DNA of 10,241 bases from Bacteroidota bacterium (lineage in GTDB: Bacteria > Bacteroidota > Bacteroidia > Flavobacteriales > Flavobacteriaceae): contig JAEWKB010000268.1 of assembly GCA_023386255.1 (NCBI GenBank), positions 1-10,241 on the forward strand, in the 5' to 3' direction. Positions 1 to 6,748 of the stretch are shown here, in pieces (the first letter of the stretch is position 1; each line of letters starts with the position of its first letter). The translations under genes and the position numbers were made by a program. Under the pieces are notes generated by a model. The model searched no databases. It was not told the origin of the DNA and was given only the letters and a program-made list of their open reading frames with translations.

Positions 1-502
1 CAGTAGGCTTGTCCATAAACATACCCGAAGGTACATCAATAGAAACTACAAAGGCGCCACTTTTATTGATGGTATCAATAACGGCTTTATATTCATCATT
101 CAGCTCCCGCGAAAGCCCTATGCCAAACAGCGCATCAATTACCACTGCTTTGCCTTTACCAAAAGATGATATGGCCACATTTTTATTGTATTCAATTCCC
201 TCGGTATTTATTTTTTCGAGATTTGCAGCAAAGTCAGATGAAGGATTGCCCTCCCCTACAATGTTAAGGTAAAGCGTATACTTTTCACTCTTCAGCAGCC
301 GTGCATCTACCAGCCCGTCACCTCCGTTATTGCCCTTGCCGCAAAACACATGAAAAACAGTTTCCTTGTCAGGAAAGCGGTTCTTCAGCCATAAATATAC
401 CTCATTGGCAGCACGTTCCATAAGGTCAAGCGAGGTAATACCCTGTCGTTCAATTGTTAATTCATCAGCTTTGCGTATGGTGGCAGCATCAAAAATTTTC
501 AT
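1..502 (-). CDS. nnr: NAD(P)HX epimerase domain (YjeF N-terminal), partial
   Basis: This is the 5' part (167 codons) of a YjeF_N family protein; the 3' part lies beyond the left edge. Reading the minus strand from ATG at 502-500 gives MKIFDAATIRKADELTIE. The family signature GKGNNGGDG is at residues 55-63, DALFGIG at 123-129 and SIDVPSG at 154-160. The family epimerises R-NAD(P)HX, the hydrated and damaged cofactor, to the S form. In most bacteria this domain is fused to a C-terminal ADP-dependent S-NAD(P)HX dehydratase of about 280 residues; whether that fusion exists here cannot be seen. The protein is expected to be cytosolic. The gene is transcribed divergently from the thr operon across a 295-bp spacer in which I find no clear minus-strand promoter. 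Family assignment is secure; the bifunctional name is inferred. Confidence 0.93.
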   Translation of the reverse strand, partial: MKIFDAATIRKADELTIERQGITSLDLMERAANEVYLWLKNRFPDKETVFHVFCGKGNNGGDGLVDARLLKSEKYTLYLNIVGEGNPSSDFAANLEKINTEGIEYNKNVAISSFGKGKAVVIDALFGIGLSRELNDEYKAVIDTINKSGAFVVSIDVPSGMFMDKPT

Positions 503-577
503 ACTTTAAATTTCTGCGGGCATTTATAATAATTCCGTAAAAGTGATTATAAGGCATTAACAGCTACGTAAATTTAT

Positions 578-585
578 TACATTTG
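578..585 (+). promoter_or_regulatory. Bacteroidota -7 element of the thr leader
   Basis: TACATTTG fits the Bacteroidota sigma-A -7 consensus TAnnTTTG exactly. No TTTG or TTG is found at the usual 19-21 nt upstream (the bases around 555-558 read CATT), so the -33 element is weak or absent. Transcription from here would start near 589-593, practically at the leader ATG at 593. It is the only full match in the thr upstream region, so it is the best candidate promoter for the leader and thrABC. Confidence 0.5.
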
Positions 586-592
586 TTACGAT

Positions 593-718
593 ATGTACTA
601 CAAAAGCAACATACATTTAACTAATTCCCTGCAAATCCAATTGAATCTGCAGGCAGAATTTACCGTTGCCGTAACTTCAACATCTGCTACAACAACAACT
701 ACCCCGTTGGGGGTATAA
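593..718 (+). CDS. thrL: threonine operon leader peptide
   Basis: A 41-codon ORF runs from ATG 593 to TAA 716-718, ending 79 nt before thrA. It begins MYYKSNIHLTNSLQIQ and ends with the threonine-rich stretch VTSTSATTTTTPLGV. Nine residues are Thr, five of them consecutive (residues 33-37, codons ACA ACA ACA ACT ACC at 689-703). Its position before thrABC, its small size and the Thr run match the role of enterobacterial thrL, whose translation reports charged tRNA-Thr. Unlike E. coli thrL, the run contains no Ile codons, so sensing would be of Thr alone. No Shine-Dalgarno sequence precedes the ATG, and the likely promoter leaves almost no 5' UTR, so the message may be leaderless. An in-frame TTG at 641 would give a 25-residue alternative. 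The peptide probably has no function after synthesis. Assignment is by composition and position, not by homology I can test. Confidence 0.72.
   Translation: MYYKSNIHLTNSLQIQLNLQAEFTVAVTSTSATTTTTPLGV
629..652. repeat. imperfect 24-bp palindrome inside the leader ORF
   Basis: Outer arms CTGCA (629-633) and TGCAG (648-652) are exact inverted repeats. Inside them AT (635-636) pairs with AT (645-646) and the centre CAATTG (638-643) is itself palindromic. Only two opposed positions mismatch across the whole 24 bp. As DNA it could be a dimer-binding operator; as RNA it could be a pausing hairpin early in the leader. Neither role is demonstrated. Confidence 0.35.
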
Positions 719-777
719 TCATTACATATAAGTCATTTACAGGATTATTTGGGTCAAATAATCAAAAAGTTGTTGTA
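688..777 (+). promoter_or_regulatory. predicted thr leader RNA structure
   Basis: Three inverted repeats nest neatly. P1: TACAACAAC (688-696, made of the Thr codons) is exactly complementary to GTTGTTGTA (769-777). P2: TACCCC (700-705) pairs with GGGGTA (710-715), loop GTTG, ending just before the leader stop codon. P3: GATTATTT (743-750) pairs with AAATAATC (756-763), loop GGGTC. P1 would enclose P2 and P3 as a three-way junction ending 20 nt before the thrA ATG. A ribosome stalled on the Thr codons would block P1 and P2; a ribosome that has finished and left would allow them. No U-tract follows any stem, so control of thrA translation or of Rho access is more likely than intrinsic termination. 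The pairing is visible; the mechanism is inferred. Confidence 0.45.
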
Positions 778-797
778 TAACCAAAACATTTCACATC

Positions 798-3248
798 ATG
801 AACATCATTAAATTTGGCGGCAGCTCTGTTGCCGGAGCAGAAAATATATTACAATGCATATGCATTATCAACAACAAAAAAAACAGCGGGCCACTTGCCG
901 TAGTGGTCTCTGCCCTTGGCGGTGTGACAGACCTGCTTCTTAATGCGGCGCTGGAAGCCTCGGCTAAAAGAGGAAGCTACAAACAACTGCATTCGAGTAT
1001 TGGTGAACGCCACATTAACATAATAAGGAGGTTGCTGCCGGAAGCAAAACAGCCGGAAGTGCTTGCCCATGTACAGCAGGAGCTTAACCGGCTTGAAACC
1101 CTGCTTGAAGGATGCTTTTTGCTTGGAGAACTTTCCGCACGCACTAAAGACCTGATACTCTCTTTTGGGGAAGTGCTATCTTCTTATATAATTGCCGAAG
1201 TACTGAGATCGCAGGGTAAAGACTGCAGGCTGGCTGACAGCTGCGGGTTAATAATCACCAACAGCCATTTTGGCAAGGCGGTTGTTAACTTTGAAATTAC
1301 TAACCTCAACATACAGCATTACTTCAATAAGAATAAAAATGACATTACTATAGTACCGGGATTTATTGCCGAATCTGAAGACGGCCATGTTACCACCCTG
1401 GGGCGCGGCGGAAGCGATTATACTGCTGCAATACTGGCGGCGGCACTTGATGTGCCTTCAATGGAGATATGGACCGATGTAAGCGGTATATACACAGCCA
1501 ACCCTAAACTGGTAAAACAGGCAAAGAGTATAAGCCACATCAGTTTTGAGGAAGCCATGGAGCTGTCACATTTCGGGGCGAAGGTGCTTTACCCGCCCAC
1601 AATCCAGCCTATCATCAGTAAGAACATTACGCTTGCCATAAAAAATACCTTTGAGCCCGATGCGTCGGGAAGTATAATAACCAAAGAAGTGCCGGAAGAA
1701 AACCGCAATCCCATTAAAGGCATCAGTAATATTGATAACATAACACTGGTAACACTGGAGGGCCCCGGTATGGTAGGCGTAGCAGGATTTTCGAAGCGGC
1801 TGTTTGAAGTTATTTATAAGGAGAATATCAATATTGTTTTTATTACACAGGCATCATCAGAGCATTCTATATGTTTTGGAATTACCAATGCCGAAGCTGC
1901 AAAAGCAAAGGCTGCGATTGATGGTGAGTTCCGTTTTGAGATACGCCAGCAAAAGATAAAGCCTGCAGTATTGGAGGATGAGCTCTCCATAATAGCCGTT
2001 GTAGGCGAAAACATGAAAAGCCATCAGGGCCTTAGCGGTAAAATGTTCAGCACGCTGGGCAGAAACAACATCAATATACGCGCCATAGCGCAGGGTGCAA
2101 GTGAAAGAAACATATCGGCCGTAATAGCAAGCCGAGACGTACAGAAAGCACTGAACAGCCTGCACGAAGAGTTTTTTGAAGAAAGCACTATACAGCTTAA
2201 CCTTTTTGTTATGGGTGTAGGCAATGTGGGCGACAAATTCCTGGAACAGGTGCAGCAGCAGGCGAACTACCTGAAGGAACATCTAAATATAAGCGTGCGC
2301 GTTATTGGCCTTTCTAACTCCCGCAAAATGTGTTTTAATGAAGACGGGATAATTCTGGAGAACCGGCAGGAACTGCTTGAAAATGGTGAACCCACGAGTC
2401 ACACCGGGTTTATAGGAACCATTAAACGCTTTAACCTGCGTAACAGCATTTTTGTAGATAATACGGCAAGTGATGAAGTTGCGTTTACCTACGCTGCTTA
2501 CCTGAAGCAAAGCATAGCGGTAGTTACCTGCAACAAGGTGGCGTGCTCATCGGGCTATAAACATTATAAGGAGCTTAAAGACCTGTCCCGCAAATATGGC
2601 GCCCCGTTCCTATTTGAAACCAATGTAGGGGCCGGCCTTCCTATCATAGATACGCTAAAGAATCTTGTAGCATCGGGCGACAGGGTACACAAAATAAAAG
2701 CGGTTCTTTCCGGCAGCCTCAATTTCATTTTCAATAACTTTAATGAAACGGTTTCTTTTCACGAGATAGTTAAGCAGGCACAGGCTGAGGGATATACTGA
2801 GCCCGACCCGAAGATAGACCTTAGCGGTATTGATGTAAAACGAAAGCTGGTAATACTTATCCGCGAAAGCGGATACAAAATGGAAATAGAAGATATAGAG
2901 AATCGTTCGTTCCTGCCACAGGAAAGCCTTGAAACCACCAGTGTAGATGATTTCTTCTCGTCACTAAAAGATCATGCGGCTCATTTTAATGACCTGTATG
3001 CACAGGCACAGGAAAAACAAAGCAGGCTGAAATTTGTAGCCACTTTTGAAGACGGCAAGGCGCAGGTGGGGCTTGAGTTTATTCCAAAGGAACATCCGTT
3101 TTACAATCTTGAGGGCAAGGACAACATAGTGCTGTTTTACACCGACAGGTATGTTGAGCAGCCCCTGCTTATAAAAGGTGCAGGTGCGGGTGCGGCTGTA
3201 ACGGCATCAGGGCTTTTTGCAGATGTAATACGAATTGGTAATAAGTAA
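798..3248 (+). CDS. thrA: bifunctional aspartate kinase / homoserine dehydrogenase
   Basis: The 816-residue protein matches the fused aspartokinase I-homoserine dehydrogenase I of E. coli (820 residues). It phosphorylates aspartate and, two steps later, reduces aspartate semialdehyde to homoserine with NAD(P)H. The kinase domain opens with KFGGSSVA (residues 5-12) and carries LGRGGSDYTAA (201-211). Residues roughly 310-460 hold the paired ACT domains, which in this family bind threonine for feedback inhibition. The dehydrogenase begins at its Rossmann motif MGVGNVG (472-478) and contains GYTEPDP followed by KIDLSGIDVKRK (665-683), the substrate-binding segment, and CNK near residue 577. The C-terminal GAGAGAAVTASG is also conserved. 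It is the first gene of thrABC, 2 nt before thrB and 79 nt after the threonine-rich leader ORF, so both enzyme feedback and leader-based control are expected. The start ATG is AT-flanked with no Shine-Dalgarno, normal for this phylum. Confidence 0.97.
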   Translation: MNIIKFGGSSVAGAENILQCICIINNKKNSGPLAVVVSALGGVTDLLLNAALEASAKRGSYKQLHSSIGERHINIIRRLLPEAKQPEVLAHVQQELNRLETLLEGCFLLGELSARTKDLILSFGEVLSSYIIAEVLRSQGKDCRLADSCGLIITNSHFGKAVVNFEITNLNIQHYFNKNKNDITIVPGFIAESEDGHVTTLGRGGSDYTAAILAAALDVPSMEIWTDVSGIYTANPKLVKQAKSISHISFEEAMELSHFGAKVLYPPTIQPIISKNITLAIKNTFEPDASGSIITKEVPEENRNPIKGISNIDNITLVTLEGPGMVGVAGFSKRLFEVIYKENINIVFITQASSEHSICFGITNAEAAKAKAAIDGEFRFEIRQQKIKPAVLEDELSIIAVVGENMKSHQGLSGKMFSTLGRNNINIRAIAQGASERNISAVIASRDVQKALNSLHEEFFEESTIQLNLFVMGVGNVGDKFLEQVQQQANYLKEHLNISVRVIGLSNSRKMCFNEDGIILENRQELLENGEPTSHTGFIGTIKRFNLRNSIFVDNTASDEVAFTYAAYLKQSIAVVTCNKVACSSGYKHYKELKDLSRKYGAPFLFETNVGAGLPIIDTLKNLVASGDRVHKIKAVLSGSLNFIFNNFNETVSFHEIVKQAQAEGYTEPDPKIDLSGIDVKRKLVILIRESGYKMEIEDIENRSFLPQESLETTSVDDFFSSLKDHAAHFNDLYAQAQEKQSRLKFVATFEDGKAQVGLEFIPKEHPFYNLEGKDNIVLFYTDRYVEQPLLIKGAGAGAAVTASGLFADVIRIGNK

Positions 3249-3250
3249 TT

Positions 3251-4168
3251 ATGGAAGTTAAGATTTTTTGCCCCGCTACCATAGCCAATGTTTCGTGCGG
3301 ATTTGATGTACTGGGCCTGTGCCTGGACAACGTGGGCGATGAGATGCTGGTGGAACGGTCATTGCAGCGGGGTGTGCGCATAAAGGAAATAAAAGGTGCC
3401 GAACTACCTCTTGACCCTGAACAGAATGTAGCGGGTGTAGCAGCCCTGGCATTGCTTAAAAAGCTGCATCCCACCTTTGGGTTTGACATTACAATTTATA
3501 AAAATATAAAAGCAGGCAGCGGCATAGGCAGCAGTGCTGCAAGTGCTGCGGGCGCGGTGTATGCTGTTAATCACCTGCTGGGGCACCCGCTTACCAATAA
3601 TGAGCTGGTGCATTATGCCATGCAGGGCGAAAAACTTGCCAGCGGGGCGGCCCATGCCGATAATGTGGCTCCTGCCCTGTTAGGCGGCTTTACGCTTATA
3701 CGCAGCTATGAGCCCCTGGATATTGTAGAAATACCTGCACCTGCCGATTTATATGCAGTTGTAATACACCCACAGATTGAACTGAAGACCAAAGATGCCC
3801 GCGCCGTGCTGAAAGATACAGTGAACTTTAAAGATGCAATAAAGCAGTCGGGCAACTTAGCAGGGCTTATTAGCGGGCTATATACTAATGATTATGACCT
3901 CATTGGCCGCTCCTTGCAGGACGTATTGGTTGAGCCGCTGCGCGCCCACCTGATACCGCATTTTTATGAAATTAAAGATGCAGCATTACATGCCGGGGCG
4001 CTGGGTTCGGGTATATCAGGATCGGGCCCTTCAGTGTTTGCACTGGCCAAAGGGCACGAAACCGCACAGGAAGCCGCCAATGCCATGGCCGGCGTACTGG
4101 AAGGCACCGGCATTGATTATGAAGTGCATGTATCAAAAATAAATTCAGAAGGAATCAGGATGTTATGA
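3251..4168 (+). CDS. thrB: homoserine kinase
   Basis: A 305-residue GHMP-superfamily kinase (E. coli ThrB has 310) that transfers phosphate from ATP to homoserine, giving O-phospho-homoserine for ThrC. The N-terminal stretch FCPATIANVSCGFDVLGLCL is typical of ThrB. The phosphate-binding GHMP motif GSGIGSSAASAAG starts at residue 89, and the C-terminal glycine-rich motif GSGISGSGPS is at residues 252-261. The protein should be cytosolic. Its ATG lies 2 nt after the thrA stop, and its last four bases (ATGA, 4165-4168) contain the thrC start, so translation of the two genes is probably coupled. Nothing is missing or truncated. Confidence 0.97.
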   Translation: MEVKIFCPATIANVSCGFDVLGLCLDNVGDEMLVERSLQRGVRIKEIKGAELPLDPEQNVAGVAALALLKKLHPTFGFDITIYKNIKAGSGIGSSAASAAGAVYAVNHLLGHPLTNNELVHYAMQGEKLASGAAHADNVAPALLGGFTLIRSYEPLDIVEIPAPADLYAVVIHPQIELKTKDARAVLKDTVNFKDAIKQSGNLAGLISGLYTNDYDLIGRSLQDVLVEPLRAHLIPHFYEIKDAALHAGALGSGISGSGPSVFALAKGHETAQEAANAMAGVLEGTGIDYEVHVSKINSEGIRML

Positions 4169-5457
4169 AATACTACAGCTTAAATAACCACAATATAAAA
4201 ACTTCTTTTAAAGAAGCAGCTATAACAGGTATTGCGCCGGACAGGGGGTTGTATTTTCCGGTATATATTCCCCGCCTTGATGCAGACTTCATTAATAATA
4301 TAGAAAACTACAGCTATGCTGACATTGCATTAAAAGCCATATCACCATTTGTGGGTGAGGAAATTCCGCAACAAAAGCTACGGGAAATTATAGAGGAGAC
4401 GCTTTCCTTTCCATTCCCGCTCGTTGAGGTAGAAAAGAATGTATATGCGCTGGAGCTGTTCCACGGGCCAACCATGGCCTTTAAAGATGTGGGCGCACGC
4501 TTCATGTCGCGCTGCCTCAGGTATTTTCTGCGGGATGAAAAAAAAGAAGTCACTGTGCTTGTTGCAACATCAGGCGATACAGGCGGCGCCGTTGCCAGTG
4601 GATTTTTAGGAGTGGAAGGTATAAACGTAGTAATATTGTACCCGTCGGGCAAAGTGAGCGATGTGCAGGAACGCCAGCTTACCACATTAGGGCAAAACAT
4701 AACCGCGCTTGAAGTAAACGGCAGCTTTGACGATTGCCAGGATATGGTAAAAAAGGCATTTTTAGATGAGGAACTAAAAAGCGTCAACTTAACCTCGGCC
4801 AACTCCATAAACATAGCGCGCTGGCTGCCGCAGATGTTCTATTACTTTTTTGCCTATAAAGAACTCAAACGTACCGGTAAGCCGCTGGTGGTTTCGGTAC
4901 CAAGCGGTAATTTCGGCAACATATGCGCCGGGATGATGGCAAAGAAAATTGGATTGCCAATCGACCACTTTATTGCTGCGACTAATGCCAATGATACAGT
5001 TCCCAGGTACATGCAATCGCACCAATTTAGCCCACGCCCTACTGTTGAGACGCTCTCTAACGCTATGGACGTGAGCAACCCAAGCAACTTTGTACGGATA
5101 TTAAAACTGTTTAATAACGGAAGCCTGGCACGTGAGCTGTCCTCCCACAGCTTTACCGATACACAAACGCTTGAAGCTATTACAAGGCTTTACCAAAACC
5201 ATGGTTATCTGCCAGACCCGCACGGCGCCGTGGGCTATCTTGGACTTAAAAAATACATGGAATTGAATAGCGATGTTACCGGAGTATTTTTAGAAACAGC
5301 ACACCCTGTGAAGTTTGGAGACAGTATTGAGAAAAATCTGGGCATTACCATCCCACTGCCTCAACAAATAGAACATTTATTGACGTCTGAAATCAGAAAA
5401 TCCAAAATAAGCAATTATCAGGAACTGAAAGTATTTTTGTTGAAGAGCCATTCATAA
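4165..5457 (+). CDS. thrC: threonine synthase
   Basis: A 430-residue PLP enzyme of the short E. coli-like type (ThrC 428 residues) that converts O-phospho-homoserine to threonine and phosphate. The Schiff-base lysine is K107 in HGPTMAFKDVGARF, the same number as in E. coli. The phosphate-binding loop SGDTGGA is at residues 136-142 and SGNFGN at 247-252. The N-terminal ITGIAPDRGLYFP is also family-typical. The start ATG overlaps the thrB stop by 4 nt, making this the last gene of the thr operon. No activating SAM-binding extension, as in plant enzymes, is present. A weak AT-rich hairpin about 50 nt after the stop may end the transcript. Confidence 0.97.
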   Translation: MKYYSLNNHNIKTSFKEAAITGIAPDRGLYFPVYIPRLDADFINNIENYSYADIALKAISPFVGEEIPQQKLREIIEETLSFPFPLVEVEKNVYALELFHGPTMAFKDVGARFMSRCLRYFLRDEKKEVTVLVATSGDTGGAVASGFLGVEGINVVILYPSGKVSDVQERQLTTLGQNITALEVNGSFDDCQDMVKKAFLDEELKSVNLTSANSINIARWLPQMFYYFFAYKELKRTGKPLVVSVPSGNFGNICAGMMAKKIGLPIDHFIAATNANDTVPRYMQSHQFSPRPTVETLSNAMDVSNPSNFVRILKLFNNGSLARELSSHSFTDTQTLEAITRLYQNHGYLPDPHGAVGYLGLKKYMELNSDVTGVFLETAHPVKFGDSIEKNLGITIPLPQQIEHLLTSEIRKSKISNYQELKVFLLKSHS

Positions 5458-5504
5458 ACTAACTATCATTTCCGAAGTTTTCATTGCTTTTTATCAAACG
5501 GATA

Positions 5505-5528
5505 TTTTAATATTTATTAAAACTTTTT
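5505..5528 (+). terminator. weak candidate terminator after thrC
   Basis: TTTTAATA (5505-5512) and TATTAAAA (5515-5522) are an exact 8-bp inverted repeat followed by CTTTTT. The stem contains only A-T pairs and a 2-nt gap between arms, so it would be marginally stable. It is placed where the thr transcript should end. The rest of the 202-bp gap to gcvT (5458-5659) is AT-rich; I found no full TAnnTTTG element, no small gene and no glycine-riboswitch core in it. Confidence 0.3.
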
Positions 5529-5659
5529 AAGACAATTATGTGAAATGCTGTTAGATAACGGTCAAATTGTATAAATTAATCATAATCTTTAAATCCGTCC
5601 GAACAGTAAGTGCAGATTTTTCAATAATTTAGCATCATCTAACTTATTTCTTAACTTAA

Positions 5660-6742
5660 ATGAAAAATACTGCGCTAACGCACATTCATGAACAACTTGG
5701 AGCCAAAATGGTTCCTTTTGCGGGTTATAACATGCCCGTACAATATGAAGGAGTTAACATTGAACACGAAACCGTAAGGAACGGTGTTGGTGTTTTTGAT
5801 GTTTCCCACATGGGAGAATTCCTTCTATCAGGCCCTAAAGCGCTGGACCTGATACAAAAAGTAACAACAAACGATGCTTCGGTACTAACAGTAGGCCGTG
5901 CACAATACTCTTGCCTGCCTAACGAAAATGGCGGCATTGTAGATGACCTTATCATCTATAAAATGAAGGAAGACCAGTATTTGCTGGTTGTTAATGCATC
6001 GAACATTGAAAAAGACTGGAACTGGATATCATCAAAAAATGACCTGGGTGTAGATATACGCAATATATCTGATGATTATTCACTGCTTGCCATACAGGGC
6101 CCTAAAGCTGTTGAGGCAATGCAGCCGTTAACATCGGTTGACCTTTCAGCAATTAAATATTACCATTTTGAAGTGGCTGAGTTTGCAGGGGTTGAAAATG
6201 TAATAATTTCTGCAACAGGTTATACCGGCAGCGGTGGTTTTGAGATATATGCAAAGAATACTGAGATAGAACAAATATGGAACCGCGTGTTTGAAGCAGG
6301 CGCATCATTTGGCATTAAGCCGATCGGCCTTGCCGCACGAGATACCTTAAGGCTGGAAATGGGTTTCTGCCTGTATGGGAACGACATAAACGACAGCACA
6401 TCGCCTCTTGAAGCAGGCCTTGGCTGGATAACCAAGTTCAACAAAGACTTTACAAATTCAGAAGCGCTTAAAAAGCAGAAAGAAGAAGGCGTAACACGTA
6501 AGCTTGTTGGTTTTGAACTGGTTGAAAGAGGTATTCCACGTCATGATTATGAAATTGTGGATAAAGACGGTAACGCTATAGGCATTGTAACATCAGGCAC
6601 CATGTCGCCATCCTTAAACAAAGGGATTGGCCTTGGCTATGTGCCAACAGAGCTTGCTGCGCCTGAAAGCGAGATATTTATCAGGATACGCAACAAGGAC
6701 ATCCCCGCACGGGTGGTGAAGCTCCCGTTTTATAAAAAATAA
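5660..6742 (+). CDS. gcvT: aminomethyltransferase (glycine cleavage system T protein)
   Basis: A 360-residue GcvT. It takes the aminomethyl group carried on lipoylated GcvH and transfers the methylene to tetrahydrofolate, giving 5,10-methylene-THF and releasing ammonia. The N terminus reads [17 protein letters not shown], followed by FDVSHMGE, both typical. The conserved acidic pair in [10 protein letters not shown] is at residues 95-96, where the family has its catalytic aspartate. [13 protein letters not shown] and [13 protein letters not shown] mark the middle of the domain. In the C-terminal barrel [21 protein letters not shown] is replaced by nothing unusual. gcvH and gcvP are not in the window, so the gene stands apart from its partners. 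The next gene begins 6 nt after its stop, suggesting a shared transcript. The ATG is preceded by AT-rich sequence without a Shine-Dalgarno. Confidence 0.96.
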   Translation: MKNTALTHIHEQLGAKMVPFAGYNMPVQYEGVNIEHETVRNGVGVFDVSHMGEFLLSGPKALDLIQKVTTNDASVLTVGRAQYSCLPNENGGIVDDLIIYKMKEDQYLLVVNASNIEKDWNWISSKNDLGVDIRNISDDYSLLAIQGPKAVEAMQPLTSVDLSAIKYYHFEVAEFAGVENVIISATGYTGSGGFEIYAKNTEIEQIWNRVFEAGASFGIKPIGLAARDTLRLEMGFCLYGNDINDSTSPLEAGLGWITKFNKDFTNSEALKKQKEEGVTRKLVGFELVERGIPRHDYEIVDKDGNAIGIVTSGTMSPSLNKGIGLGYVPTELAAPESEIFIRIRNKDIPARVVKLPFYKK

Positions 6743-6748
6743 ACCGCT

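Noticed and set aside
9..272. 87-codon plus-strand open frame
   Set aside because: It is antisense to the NnrE-domain coding sequence, whose signature motifs are on the minus strand.
714..719. TATAAT, a perfect E. coli-type -10 box, between the leader and thrA
   Set aside because: No -35 partner at 16-18 nt upstream, and Bacteroidota promoters use TAnnTTTG; it overlaps the leader stop codon and is probably chance.
743..763. Hairpin taken as a Rho-independent terminator of the thr leader
   Set aside because: The stem is almost all A-U and is followed by A residues, not T residues, so it is not an intrinsic terminator on the plus strand; kept only as part of the leader structure.
1857..2282. 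141-codon minus-strand open frame
   Set aside because: It lies inside the ACT and dehydrogenase boundary of thrA and has no recognisable content.
4314..4814. 166-codon minus-strand open frame
   Set aside because: It lies wholly inside thrC, which has all family motifs in the plus frame; the antisense product resembles no family I know.
5458..5659. Glycine riboswitch before gcvT
   Set aside because: I looked for one because gcvT is a common target, but no glycine aptamer core or second aptamer is visible in this AT-rich spacer.
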